In this document: positions 32,501 to 46,700 of the stretch, in pieces | Numbering within the stretch: the stretch's first letter is position 1 | How the letters are laid out: each line of letters starts with the position of its first letter | Assembly: GCA_900618425.1 (NCBI GenBank) | Contig: UZAN01039976.1 | Location: 28,772 to 92,771 of the forward strand | Direction: 5' to 3' | Length of the DNA stretch: 64,000 bases | DNA from: Echinostoma caproni | Lineage: Eukaryota > Platyhelminthes > Trematoda > Plagiorchiida > Echinostomatidae | The notes under the pieces: model-generated | What the model was told of the DNA's origin: nothing | Seen by the model: only the letters and a program-made list of their open reading frames with translations | Database searches by the model: none | Translations under genes and position numbers: made by a program

Positions 32501-35500
32501 ACCAACTTGACTACTCAAATACAATGTATGCGATTCACCCAGGTATTCGAAATCTTTGATTCTGAACTCTCACTCTCTCTTGAAATCTTTAGATTCTAGT
32601 TGTGATCATCAGATTTTAATAACGTGTTTTTTCTAATTAATTGCACTGTTTTTTATTAGAAACCTCAGTTCATTGTTCTGTCTCATTCTCCACATTTAGT
32701 ACAAAACTTGACGGCTTCATTCCATAACATCATCAACTTGGTTAAAGTGGCTAAGTATATATATCTTCAGCGCAGCACTTCGATAATATTCTGCTAAGTG
32801 GAAAAATGAAATGGTTTTGACAATAATAGTGCAAGCCTTTCCCGAGATTCATTTTCAAAAGAGAAGACAATATAGCAATACTGCCCGATTTTTGTCCAAA
32901 ACGATTTCGCTGCATCTCAACATAGTACATATGACTGCATATGAGCAACAGTAGAAACTGCCAGATTTTGTCTTCAGCCATAGCAACACTAGACCGGCCC
33001 AAACCCGGTGTCTCGGATGGCCTATAGGTCACGAGTTGCACGACTGCTAAAGTTTGTTGAAGTGATTTCCAATAACCGATCGAAGCCTCCCCTCTCTATA
33101 TCAACCAAAAGGACTTTGGGTTAGCTTGCCCTTACGCTGATGATATGATTCTTCCATATTTCTACAATTTTGTGCTCGGTCTGTTTCTAATGTATTTTAC
33201 TTTGTTGCTGTGATAAGGCTCTATATAAACATTGGGTCTTCTGCAGTATGTACAATATCCAGATGCATCGAAATGGTCCTGGACATGAATCGTGTAGCAT
33301 TGCAATACGGTCTTTTCTTTTGAACTGGTTTTCAGAAGACCTCGAGACACTTCGACCTGTCATTCAATCATCTCTTCCTGTCTTTGAAACGCCCAGCTGA
33401 AGTACTTCAGTTTGAGCAAGTAACAGCAGTGTTTGGGATTGAATAAAACATCGTGACGGCCCACTGCGCACTCATTCAGTGCCAATTCAGACCCGATGTG
33501 CTATGTTATTACAGATTATTGAGGCTTGAAGCACTGTTCTACCATAAGGAGATGGATCGTGTAAGGTGAATAAGAGAAAGAAAACACGTTGATCTTATGC
33601 AGCAGTCGCATAGAACCTACTACACCATGTACTCTTCGGCCGGACGTAATAACCTATTTCTGGGAGGTCTGTGTAGAGCATCACCTTGGTTTTTCATTGT
33701 TTGCGCACAAGATAGATAAAATGTGATGTAACCAAATGGAAGAACGACAGAGAAACTCAAAGGCAGATTCACGCAACGGCGATGCTTCCAATTAATTTTT
33801 ATGTTTAGTTCATTCTTGAATTGTTAGTTGACATATGTTAAAAAATGGATTTTGGCTATCAAGACAACTCCTCATAAAAGTAAATCCCCGAAGGAGAACT
33901 TACTGTTGTTTGTATCGAAGACACCAGTTTCCCTCGAAACCGCAGTTGGGCTCCCAAATTTTAGTCAATTTCTTGTACGGTGTTCGAAATTTCCGGCGTA
34001 CCATGTATGGCTGAGGATTTGGGTCTTTACACACATTGGGCCTGACGAAAGGGGATCCGGGAGAAAAATGATCGAATTAATTGGGAGGGAAACAAAGGAA
34101 TACCAAAAAAGCTAATACAAGTTGAATTCTTTTATATTTGACCTCCTCCAGTCAAAGTGCATTTTCACTGAAGGCATATATTGCAGGAAATGAATGGTGT
34201 TATAAGCGCACTTGCCAGCAGAATACCAGTTGAGATTTTAGCCCAGTGGCCTTGTGTACTACGATCTCAGCTTCCGATCAGTATAAACTCAAATGTATAT
34301 TATCATAAATGGTTTAGGTGATGAGTGGGAACCGTGCACACCTAAGATGTCTAACACCGTTGCCCGTCGTACTCCACCACAAATTGATGAGGTTGGAAAT
34401 AAAGCGGTATATTGAAAAGGAACTGGGGATTAACTGAGCTCAATAATGAAGTCTCGGAATTAGACAAGCCAACGGACCTAACCAGCTTGTATCTGCAGTG
34501 GGGTTCAGTGATTGCGATTTCGGGAATTCCCATCACTATAGTCGGTCCCATCAAGAAGTCGCTTCATATCGAGTACAGAGTTCAAAGGCAGAAGCCAATG
34601 TGCATTATGTCTTGTAATATTGGCGTAAAAGCAACCACTGGCACCCTCTTGGACAGCCCGGTGATAATATGTACTTTCTACCTAAAAGCGGCTGCAGTTA
34701 TAGTGTGTTGAACATTACATGCACTGCAAAAAAACCATACTATAACAAATCAAGATACTGAGAAGTGATTCTAACCATAATAAAAATGATGTTCGAATAA
34801 GAACGGCTAGCAGGCAAACAAGAAAATATTGTCTGCCTACCAGTCGAATACTCACACTCCGCAATTATACGGATAGTATTTGAACATCCATCTCACAACC
34901 CTTCAACTCCCATTTAGTACATACTACAGTCTGATTTTTCCATCTCTATGTGTTTTTTCCAAGAGTTTTGTGTTATGCTGTAATTGATTAGCAGACAAAG
35001 CAGTGAAAACAGGCTTATTCGCCACATCTTAGTTGTCCCGATGAATCTATAAGAATTATTTACGTATCATGAAAACCCTGGGGAAAATTCACTTGGCTGT
35101 TTAACGTACTCCTCACCTCTGCTCACTCCGGAGTAAGTGTAATTTGAGTATACACCGATCAGCCGACAAGTATACATGGAGTACCATTCACAAATGACAA
35201 GAAAATTGATCAGTACAAACTAGCCAAGACAACAGTGAGACCGATTCAAAAAGGGAACAGGGACAATACTAAGCTGAGTTGAGTATCTCTTCTATCTCAC
35301 AAGCTAAAACATAAGGAGAGAGACAAAACAGCAAAATAATGTAGGTTGGATCCAATAACAAAATTATGCGTAGGGTTACGGGTGTGGGATAAAAGAGAGT
35401 GAATAAAGTGAATTGCATGGTACTCTTTGGGACACCGAAGTTAACTGGGATTACTCTCGAACTGACTCTGCGGACAAAAACTGAACTTGAGAGCAGTAAA

Positions 35501-35624
35501 GGATATGGTTTGTTTATATGACGAATTTTATCGTATACAGGGTAAATGAAGCGTGGACTGAAAAAATAGTAAGCGCGGGAAATCTATTCCAACCTATGAG
35601 GTCCCGAATGTGATCCCAATTTCG

Positions 35625-35700
35625 GTCAATGGATTCGCATTACTGATGAGATACAACCAGGTCGGAACAAGTGTTCACTGCCTCCTAAGAGTTCAGCTCA
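35625..35700 (+). repeat. SINE 3' fragment (same family as 59518-59690)
   Basis: The order CAATGGATTCGCATTACTGATGAGAT, CAACCAGGTCGGAAC, CACTGCCTCCTA, GTTCAGCTCATGC parallels 59588-59670 (GGATTAGCACTGTTGATGAGAT, CAACCAGGTCGAAAC, AGTGCTTCCTA, TTCAGTTCACGC). Confidence 0.6.
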
Positions 35701-38700
35701 TGCATCACTAGCGCCATACAGGACAAACTTCACAGAAGCGTGTGAATGAGCACAAAGGAAGCAGTGTATCCAAGCGGTAAAATACGAGAAAAGTTCCAAT
35801 CCTAAAAGTCTTGTTTGTCAAACGCCTCAGAGTTATCGGAAAAGACCGAAGTTGCCCCGCCATGGTGGTCAACGACGTAGGAATGAAGATATATATATCA
35901 TACACCAGTGAATAAGTATAAACAAAAGCCTTATCTGCGATTGTTAAGATTTTGAGGTGGTCCCGATGAACCTAATTAGTTAAAAATCACTTGGTTCTGA
36001 TTTCAAATAGATGTAAGATGAAAGGAAGATACAGCGGATAATACTGGGGTCACAGGATTCAACTTGCTTGAGGAGGGGGAAGACAAGAAAACATTTCCAA
36101 CAGCTAGAAAGTAGGCTGCTAAGAAAGCGGTGGATTCAGAACCGACGGATTAGGAACAAGTATTTGAAAACCCTTAAGGCGAGTGTTGTCCTACGGATGT
36201 AGAGCAATGAGGAATAAACATGCGCATGATTTGGGGACCAGTCTCCAACACAACCACGGACACAAAGGAGAAATTAGGAGGGAGGAAACAAGATAAAAAA
36301 GAGCCAGGCTGTTAGAAGTTTGCGGAAGTCATTACGTCTCATATGTTTGAGTGCAACTTTTGAACTAATTTTGGGAGACATTTTAAAGAAGCTTTTCCAT
36401 GTCACGATTTGTATACTTTTTATATTTTCACTGTTCATTATCTAGTACATTGCCTCAAAACTCTTCTCAGCTTCAAATGACGGGGTGTCTAATTGAAAAG
36501 GAAGAGAAAAGATGGTTGCCGTTCAAGGGGGTACACATTCCGAAGTCAATATGTGTCCATATCTTTTTGTTATTCATACGGTAAACTAATGTTAGGGACA
36601 AACTTTAAGATAATGCTATCCCTCGAGGGCAAAGAGTCAATCTACCTTTACAGTGATTATATTATTACCTTCCGAAACAATTAAGGGTGAGTGAAAAACC
36701 AGGGAGTGTTTATCACACTTCCTTAAAGTTACTTCAGCCTACGTGATTTATATGGCTGCCTGTCTGCCAGTTCGCAGGGGACGGCATAGAAAAATCAAAT
36801 TCTCCGTTTCATGACATCGGTGCACTGTCATGTAATATTTTATGGATAGATAGAATAATGTGAAGCACTCAGAAGGGAAAAGGAATGCAGATTTTTTTAC
36901 CGATTTCAATTCTGACAGCTTTCTTATTACGTTCACTCAGATTTCTACCCAACTACTTCACCATTCACCTGTCTATCGGTAGATTTATTTACCTAACCAC
37001 GTACCTATTGATATACCCATCGAATTCAGTATCAAAGCATCGGGTTCTCATCCTCTACCTTTTTAGAAAACCCCCTTCTCTCTCATGGTATACCAACCCC
37101 GTTCATCAATCTCAACCAATCCCACCGAAATGAGGATAGTATAACCACTCGGATTAAGGTCTCGAGGGGAATAAAATCATGGGAAAGCGAATCATCGGTT
37201 TTATCACAGAATCAATCATAACCCCATCAAGCCGCACTATATTCACCTGTGAGGGGAGGAAGCCGTTTTTCATCATCATCACGACCACCACCACTAACTG
37301 GAGACTGCCATCGCTGCCGCTTCCGATTTACCCAAGGGAGGGTAGAAGAAAAACGAATTTTCCGTTCTGATATTGTTGACCTTATAAACACACGAGCATA
37401 AACACACACCCAAGCAAGCCCGGAACAGTCCAATTTGAAACGCATTTGCCAAGGTAATGGATGTTATTCGTTGCTTAACTAGTTCTTACCCATTGCCAAA
37501 CCCTCTTCCTTTGCCAAGTACTTTAGTTAAAATACAGGGGAAGTGCAATAGCTTAAAGGCTAGATAACTGGCACCAAAAATGCGTTTTACCTTTTAGATT
37601 ATTAAAGTGTTCGGATTTGAAATACCAATTACATGTTCTCTCACCTTTTTCAAAAAGGAAAAAATGGATACTATAACCAGGGTTTCAACTTTTCATCGGG
37701 AAGTATCCATGATAATGATTATCCAGGCTGTGGTAATTTTTAAAATAATTTGGATACTGTTCATTCAAGCATCCATCTTCCCATCCAATCAGTGATGACC
37801 TTCTATCCATAGATGTTGGTACTGAAAGATTGCCGAGGAAATGTTCAAGTGTCAAACCACGAGAAACAGTTTCTTTCTGCGTTGTGTCAGCGATAAATCC
37901 ACGCGAACAGATCGCAATAGACGATAATCGTTTATAATTTAACTACAAGTATAATATCATAAAATTGAAACACGACTAAATGGCATTTGTTCCAAACCGC
38001 GAACTCCGTCCGCAACTGGAATTTCATCCACCTTCATGCAATTCCCTCATAGATGGTAAGACATTAATGAAGTCTAAGTTACTGGGTCAGGAAACCGTCA
38101 GTTATCACATCTAAGCCATTACGGAGAATTAGCCTTCAGACGTAAATTCACCCCAAACAACTTGACGGTGTTCTTGTCCCAGATGGAATCGCATGACGAC
38201 TTGACTCGATCGATTTGCCAAGAGACTCCACTTTCTATCTGGTACAAAGAGCAATCGACTACTTTTCTAGCTCCTTCTGTCCCCTAAAAAGAAAGGCGCT
38301 TGGTAACGTTTACCTTTGAACAAGGATTGCATGTCGGCTGATGGGAAGAGCTATAACAGCAAACCGTGTACAAAGTGCTTGCTACATTCGAAAGTTCTTT
38401 CTTTCAGTTTGCAAAATCATTGAGAAATTTACTCCAATGCATCTTCTTGAATAACGTATGTTAACCTCATCGTCTGTCTCTGTGGCTCAAAAATGAGTTT
38501 AACTACATGCAAAAATACAAAAGCATTGGCTAAAGTGCCGCTTGTACTGCACAGTTGTTTCAAATGTGATAGCAATTGCTGGTGATGCAAATTCAGGGAC
38601 CAATCTTAGGATCGAATCAGATTTAGAGAGCAAGCATATGACTCACTGAGCCAGACGGGAAGTTGGCCGGAAAGAAGATATCGTCAAAGCGTAACCACTA

Positions 38701-41576
38701 TCGCTTATATCTCACTGTTTGTAGGAACCCTGTCCTGTTCTGTCCTGTTTGGTTCTTTCTAGTCCTGTGAGCACTGTGATAGTTAAAATTCATTATTTGA
38801 AGTAATTCCGGTGGCATTTCGCATTTCTCAGGGGATCAGCTGATTTGCAATTCACGCGTTCCAACAGTCGTCTAACTCAATTTGATAGAACAGAACAATA
38901 CCATCGATTTCACCCTTCCAAAGGGAGTTTATCAAATTACACCGCAAGGAACCGAATGATCGTTCGTTCGACTTGACTTAAAATTAGCAGACATTGATAA
39001 AACGAATTCAAAACAACTTGTCAAACAAAATATGGCACCCTTTATTCAAACCAGTTAGTTCAGCACCCCTCCTCCGAGTCCCTTTTGTTCCGGATGCTCG
39101 AGGTCAATTGGTTCCATGTGCACTTGAAAAATACTTCCTTAAATATCAAACTTCCTATATAATCGGATAATTTACAACTCCACAGTTTCTCTAATGGCAG
39201 AACTTTACCGAGAATCGGTACTGCATCGCCATGTACTTTAAAGTTGTTCATAGGATGACTCATAAAAACGGGAAGTTTGTGCAAAGCTGCTGCGAAAAAT
39301 GGTACTGGGAAACCATTTTCCTGTGGAATATTTGTAAATACCCTTCCCATTATGGTGTTCATGAAACGTTTTCAGGTCTGTATTTTTAAACCTGTGAATC
39401 ACACACCAATTGAAAAATCGATAAATAAAAAGCAATTTTTCGTCTGAGCAGAATTTGGGTTTGTGTTCAACTCAAGTAAATTTGGGTTAATTTTAATCGC
39501 ATTATAGGGAAGCAAGACAGTGCTTCTTTGGTCAAGCAAGAGAAAATATCGACTAATAGCCAAAGACAGGAAAACTTGTAGACTATCGACGTGCTTATAC
39601 TTAACTAACTATGTTGTTGAAATCTTTACATCGGTTTACAGTTAATCAGGTCAAGTGATTAAGGTGTGTTACTTTATTTATCTTATTTTCACATCAATCA
39701 GCATGATTCGGAAAATAAAAGGTGAGCTAACTGAGTTTCTTTTCCATATCCGAAACAATCACTTTTCGTCATGGATAAACGAGATTAAAGTCTGAAAGTG
39801 AGACGAAATACCTATTTCGGACCTTTTTTTCTTCCAATACAGCTCAGGCGCTCAGGCACCTTGGGGAAAAAATATTGGACACAATTCCGGAGGGATATCC
39901 CGAATAAAATAGTGGAAGTGGTGTGTGTTGTGGGATCGTTTGTGTTCATTGAAATTCCCTTTCAGTTGGAGAAATTTGAAAGTACGTTAAATACACATGA
40001 GCACTATTTATATCGGCAGAACGTGCCTTGCTTATGAACATTCAGAAACACACTTTGGTGTTGCATGTCGGCTATTTATGTAGTGGCATTCCCGTTCAAG
40101 CAGTCATTGTTTACTTGAACTAGTCATAGAAGTTATCCCACATACCAGTCTAACAAAACCAATTGGTTATATTGTGGCTAATAGGCGACTACAAATAACA
40201 ATATCATACGTTCACGCCATAAACTGGCTCAAAGAAAAGCGACGTAACTTGGTGCGGTTGCTATAAGAAGAATATTTGCAACTACTGCCGCTTTGAGATT
40301 AATATGTTAAGGAAGATGACAATTTTTAAGGTTTAATCAAACAGCTACATGAAGCGCTCTCGAATTTTCCGCTCTCAACGTGATAAACTAAAAGTTTTAG
40401 GAAACCTAATAGACAAAAGCAGTTCAGTTTCCAGTACCAGTTTCCATTACCAATCAGTGCATCTTCATCCCAGAGACCAGTTATTCAATGAAAAAGTTCA
40501 CTTGTTTATAATAGGCTTGTCAGTATATGCCGCGTTAAATATCGTGCATACGAAAGATTCACATATCCGATGAGCTACGTACGTGGTAGCCACCTAAACA
40601 GGGCGCACCGTCACAAGTTAGTTTAACTTGTTCTAAGCACCAATATGAATATCCCCTTCATAAAGTCAAATGCGATCACAAAATACCACTGAATTGTTGC
40701 ACTTATCCATGTGCAAAAGGATGAATCAGTCTAACCTTCTCCTGATAAAGTTGGTTTTGAACCAGAGGCATGACAGACACGGAACCATGGGAACAACGTA
40801 TGGAGGTGAAGCATGAACGGTTTTAATGTTAATCCAACCGATGTTAATTTGCTGATGATCCAACTGTCGAACTGAACTTGGTGAGCACACATAACTTGGA
40901 TCAACTCAGTTCAAACTGCATTAAATACAAGTAAGCCTCCAGGAGATCATGGTGTATTTTGTATGCATTCCAAGCTCTGTTGAGGAAAAAGGGTAAACTT
41001 TAAGCTCAGCGACAAAGGTAAATAATCCTTCGGTTGTGTAAGCTCATTTGGTTTTTCAATTTTAAAAAGGCTTGAAAAGTGATTCCGTTTGTTAGGATTC
41101 ATCAGTCATTTCTAAAGGCTTGTCTGAGCAACCCGATTTACAAGAACCTCCGGTTAGCAATTTGTTCTGAACGCATTCGTAACCCAACAATTTCAGGAAG
41201 TTTACGCGGTGATATTTATTTTGCGCACAACGATTGAACATACGCATTGATTTTCAGTGCCGAAAGCACTCTTTAAGAGAAGTCCTTCTTCAAATAAGTC
41301 TGGTCGGGCTCTTTATCTCCTAGCCGGGACTACTCTCATGATATCTTTAGACACACTGGTTCAGCTCGCTTTCAGCACTCAACCATACACTTTAAAAATG
41401 AGAATACAACCAACTTAAGCTAACTCCCTCAGTTCAGGGATACTTTACATGCGTGGAACAAAGGTGAGTGAGGCCCACGGGTAATTTGTCTTGATTCTTG
41501 TCAGCTGCAGAATTGACAAAAACTAAAATTAACATTGAAAGCCGCTTTTATAAATTTAATTCTCGTCAAGTCACGG

Positions 41577-41735
41577 GGTGGTGGAAGCCGGGTGGTCACT
41601 TCACCAAATGATCACCCCGGGTGTGTGTGTTCGAATCCCACCACCACAGCCTGACTTTCCCCATTGTGTTGAATAGCAGTCCTTTGATTGGCCACTTCCC
41701 CTTCCTGAAACTTGTATCTATGTATATTCAGTAAA
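41577..41735 (+). repeat. tRNA-derived SINE (family C)
   Basis: It has a tRNA-like head with GGTGGTCACTTCACC and a clear B box GTTCGAATCCC (41629-41639). This is followed by a body ending CCCCTTCCTGAAACTTGTATCTATGTATA. A similar body end (CCCCCTTCCTGAAGGTTCATTGTA) is at 48470-48492, so they belong to one family. Confidence 0.6.
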
Positions 41736-43032
41736 AAGAACTAAAATGAAAAAAGTATGCCCTCGCGAAAGACGGCAGCTTTTAATTAACCACTGATTTG
41801 TTTGGTGCCATAGTTCATTTTTTTATAGTGCAACCCATCATTGGGACTACTATTGTTGTGAGATACTGCTCACTTGTGAGTAGTAGGTAACATAGTTGAT
41901 GATTACTTTCAAAGATCAAAAATCAACAATACCACTGGAGGCAATTTCCTGAGGCTCAAAGAAGAGTTATCGATTGCTACATTCATTACCCGTCTTGTGG
42001 ACAGGAACTGCTATGATATGCTTCTGATTAGATTTTTGTGTTATTTATGTCAAATTGGTGGTGTCTTATCTGAAATCCTCCATAAACGATTATCCTCAAC
42101 CAGCACCGTCTTCTGGAATCATAATACTATGTCTTCATCTCTCCGTCCGTCTCTGATCGTTCCGGTCGCGATGGTCAACCACGCATGGTTTGAGCGACCG
42201 TCGCTAACCACCGAATTCGCTTGCTCCTATCCATTGCACCATAATACAATACAGATGCACTGAGAGAGACAGTATGTGCGCACGCACGCTTTACAACCCT
42301 TCTCTTTAAGTAGTAGATGTGTACTTCCGGATGTCAGTCGACCGAGGTAAAGCATCTCATCCCGAATAAACTAAGGTGATGGAAACGAAATGAGCTCACT
42401 TGCCACAAACTGTCATGATACTTGCGTCTACCCAAGCAAGTTTCTCTATATTTGAAACCACCTTATCTCGTGCTGGCTAGGACACCTGGGTGCTTTTTTC
42501 GGACGAGTAACAGATGTGCACAGACATTTTTTATTTGTCAATCAGACAACCACATTTTCTGGCTAAGCTTTGACTCAGTTAATGAACTCACCTACGTGTG
42601 CCCCTCAAATTGCGCTTCCAGACGAATTGACTTATGCAAATTGGACCGATTTGGAAACGCTTTGGTTTGGATCTCATTCCAGTGATTATTTATTTGGTTA
42701 GAGGGTAATGCCAGTGGTTGGAGAATAGGTCAAATCAATTCTGTACCTTTTCCCCCAGAGTCCAAAAGTCCGAGATTTTTTAGCAATTGAGAAATGCAAG
42801 ACATGATAATCATATTTATGCTCTAATGGAGCACCAAAGTTAGTAAAAAATATAAACTGTTCCTGTACCTCCTCCTCCGATGGACTGAGATGTTCGACAA
42901 TGATAAGATAAACATCCACTCTGATTTGGTGTTCATTTTTGTACCACCTCGTAGGCAGAAAAACACTAACAAAATGAAGGTAGTTGAGTGAATTTCAAAC
43001 ATATAAAGATTATTTAATAAAAACCCAGTTTG

Positions 43033-43694
43033 NNNNNNNNNNNNNNNNNNNNNNNNNNNNNNNNNNNNNNNNNNNNNNNNNNNNNNNNNNNNNNNNNNNN
43101 NNNNNNNNNNNNNNNNNNNNNNNNNNNNNNNNNNNNNNNNNNNNNNNNNNNNNNNNNNNNNNNNNNNNNNNNNNNNNNNNNNNNNNNNNNNNNNNNNNNN
43201 NNNNNNNNNNNNNNNNNNNNNNNNNNNNNNNNNNNNNNNNNNNNNNNNNNNNNNNNNNNNNNNNNNNNNNNNNNNNNNNNNNNNNNNNNNNNNNNNNNNN
43301 NNNNNNNNNNNNNNNNNNNNNNNNNNNNNNNNNNNNNNNNNNNNNNNNNNNNNNNNNNNNNNNNNNNNNNNNNNNNNNNNNNNNNNNNNNNNNNNNNNNN
43401 NNNNNNNNNNNNNNNNNNNNNNNNNNNNNNNNNNNNNNNNNNNNNNNNNNNNNNNNNNNNNNNNNNNNNNNNNNNNNNNNNNNNNNNNNNNNNNNNNNNN
43501 NNNNNNNNNNNNNNNNNNNNNNNNNNNNNNNNNNNNNNNNNNNNNNNNNNNNNNNNNNNNNNNNNNNNNNNNNNNNNNNNNNNNNNNNNNNNNNNNNNNN
43601 NNNNNNNNNNNNNNNNNNNNNNNNNNNNNNNNNNNNNNNNNNNNNNNNNNNNNNNNNNNNNNNNNNNNNNNNNNNNNNNNNNNNNNNNNNNNNN
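43033..43694. other. Assembly gap (662 N)
   Basis: A run of unresolved bases. It is followed at once by a low-complexity CCACC tract (43695-43731) that probably caused the assembly break. Confidence 1.
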
Positions 43695-43731
43695 ACCACC
43701 CCCACCACCCACCACCCCACCACCCGGTCCA
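43695..43731. repeat. CCACC low-complexity tract beside the gap
   Basis: A run of ACCACCC-type units. It probably continues into the gap and gives artefactual Pro/Thr or Gly/Val/Trp runs in translation. Confidence 0.85.
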
Positions 43732-46700
43732 CATTCAGCTATTCCGTCAATTTCCCCAGAATACCTTTGTCAGTATGTTCCAGCTGAACTGCTTTACTTC
43801 AAGTGCTATATTATTAATCAGTACATGCATTTTTCGCAATTTCTTGTAATCCATTATTTTCATAGTAATGAGATATAATATTACTGGAATGTAAACCGTC
43901 CAAGTGAGGTCATTTAGTAGCAAGAGAAACATGAGTGTTAAAAATTGACCCATGTCACCTAGATTAGGGTTGCGCAACTGTTTGACAGTGGCCTGGCTTA
44001 TTCAATGCGTTCCCCGGATGATCGGGGTTTGGCCATGACCTTTGAGGAGTAAGAAACAGTCTACAAGTTCGGCATCTATTAAAGACAGTACCACACGGAA
44101 TCAACCCTGTTGGATAGAGGAGACTTGGAAGGATTAGGTTACCAAACACTCTATTGTCACTGATTTGTCTGAGACAAAGCACTCGATTCGAAACCGTTCG
44201 TTGTTGATCATTGCATACACACTTTTATCTCGACAAACTGGAACAATGAGGCTTCGAACGTTGACGGAAGCGGTTAGTTTTCGTTAATTTTGAGTTAAGT
44301 TATGCGTGCAGCAGAAAATGGTTCAAAACACTTCTATTTCCAGAGAAAGCTAGATCACCCAGAATCTGGGGTGATAATGACGTCTTACAGTCTGTGGCGG
44401 TTATCAAATCGTTGTCTTTGTCCGATGTGAGAGTTTTACCACTATCCTCTCATCTTTTTGAGTAACTCCTAACAAATCACTTTGCTTCCGCATAGGGTTC
44501 CATGTTTAACATAACTCATAAATGTGTTACCCGCTGGTATGAGCTGTCACCACTCATTTTGGTCATTTCAGATGCTGCTAGGTACGTCACAAATTAGAGC
44601 GTCGGATTAATTTGGAATGAGGTGGCTAACCTCGCCTCTCGCCAGCTTCCGTTTGCAATCTCTTAATTAGCTAGAAACGATTCGTCTGAAAAATGAACCC
44701 CTTTATATTAGGGTTATCTATTAAACAACCGTACGCAATGAAAATCATTTTGAATGAAACCACTTACCTCAGAATCCCTTCATATAAATATTTGTTCATC
44801 CCTCTGGAGGCTATAAATTGGGGTTGTTTGCCATTTTGATTTGCACTGGCATTTTTTCGTTGAGAAGACCAAAAACCATTTCAGTAGATCATCATATTAA
44901 CATTAACATCTGTTCATCGTTTTTAACCCAAACCAGTGAGAAAGATGTAGTCTAACGTTCAGTTAGCTAGCTTGTGTTGCATTCACAGCAAATACCACCT
45001 TTGTGTCCTCTTGGGGGTTCAAACAGAGAATATTTTGAACCACAAATTGGAAACCTCACCCTTGGGTCACGCAACGGGAGGTCAAAATTTGGATGAATGA
45101 GTATTTTGAATAACCAGTCTGACTGTTTCAATCTCAGGGGCATTCACAAATACTGAATCGTCTAGGCATTACATTCGCGGTGCTCATCCCACCCAAGGGG
45201 GGGGGGTACATTTATTCCCAAATTTCCTGTCTCTCATTGCTCTGTACTGTGTACTACCGAGGACACATGTTCTGACTCCCAACGTGATACTGAACGGTTT
45301 GATTCTTGACAAAATAGTACACACAGCTCATGTTTTCGGACAGTGATCTATGTTGCTCATCGTGGGCCTTCACACATAACTGTTTCATACAACTCGTGCT
45401 TGGGGCTTAATCCAAACGGATCTTCCATCCAACTAATGCAGTTTATCTGCTATTTATCATCCCACGTGATCCGGATTGATCCCTGCCAGTTGTTGCATTT
45501 TCATGGGCTACTGTTTTCGTATTTTCAATCTGTCGGTTATCCAGTAACGTCTATGATCCGTCACATATTGACAACTACAGATGAGCATAGATTTCACCTG
45601 CGTATTGTTACATTAGCACTACCGATTTGCAACACCTTGTTTTTCCTGTCGCTCTGCACCCTGACTACTTTTGCAAACAACCCCCAATTGTTTGTTCTGC
45701 CCCAGTTTCGAGTCTTCTATGTGCGCCCTTCTGATACCTTGGGAGATAGCAGTCCTTGTTTGCCGTTTATTTATGTGAGTGTTCTATGCGGTTCCATAGC
45801 CTAGTCTCGAATTCTATCTAATTGAATCGTCTAACAGGCTTCGTGTTTACCAACTCTCGAAATGCGTGTTTCTTTTGCAACGAAATCTATAGTGCATTGT
45901 ATCAAATCCGTCCGCAGAATGTTGTTACACTTATATCTGACATAATGATCATAACTTCAACGATTGAACTGTGCTCGGAGAAGTTGCAGCAGTAAACGAA
46001 AGAATCGAAGGCAAGTGGCAGCACAATGCACAACACCGATACGTGCTAAATCACATATGTTCAGCTGCGCTTCGGCCCCATAAGGTGAAGGTCACCGGGA
46101 CAGGTGGAGGACGTCTCAGGCGCTCACATCTCCACTGAGGGAAGAGAGATTAACCGCATCCATTAAAACGGATATGGTTGAGTAGGTCGCACACGCACAG
46201 CTATGGGGAGCATACTTATTCTCCCAGTTCGCAACTCCGTTGGTAAACAAATTATCGACATGTCACCCTCCCCGATTGACGGAATGAATAATTTAGCCAT
46301 GTCTTTTTTGGTGACTAGGTAGTGTTTGGTGTTATGGGCACGGAGCAAGATGAAGAGTTGTGACGAGTAGAACACAACATTCTCCATAGGCCTACTTGTT
46401 CTTACTAGCAAAATATGAACAGCTGAATGAGTGAATAAAGACAAAGATTTGTGCTAATGACAAATTCTGCATAATCCATGCCTATTTTGAAGTCACGAAC
46501 GACCGAATCAGTCGATCCGTTTAACCGGAAGGAAGTGTTTGCAAAACAGGTATAACATTCTATAGTTCACGTGTGCGCAACATCAAAACTTGTTCTCGTC
46601 ATTCGTTAAGATATGTGAACGAGGATGAGCCGGGTGGAGCCAAACCAGGTCTTCTTCACATTTATTACTCCAACCGCTGACTCCATCATCCCCCGTCAAA

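Larger units (their letters stand above)
25134..34000. other. Upstream region with no confident gene
   Basis: The 5' end of the EMI/EGF gene should lie here or further right. I see a possible EMI-type exon at 29837-29947 and a signal-peptide-like start at 32981 on the minus strand, both weak. Also present are a repeat head at 26291-26335 and a minus-strand SINE at 27880-28026. The rest shows only short open frames without splice or domain support. Confidence 0.5.
34001..43032. other. Region without a confident gene
   Basis: It contains a SINE tail at about 35625-35700, another tRNA-like SINE at about 41577-41735 and a minus-strand coding-like stretch at 39060-39362 discussed as a finding. 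The remainder holds only short open frames and low-complexity patches. Confidence 0.5.

Noticed and set aside
33162..33350. Minus-strand frame with C-x14-C-x2-C spacing, considered as the EMI start
   Set aside because: Spacing does not fit EMI and no good donor was found.
42823..43878. Long frames across the second gap, both strands
   Set aside because: Made of N plus a CCACC low-complexity tract.
45343..45804. 153-codon plus-strand open frame, the longest free of N
   Set aside because: No domain, no repeat match, and His/Leu/Phe-rich composition suggests chance. A minus-strand piece (WMEDPFGLSPKHELYE) in the same place looks as plausible, so neither is called.
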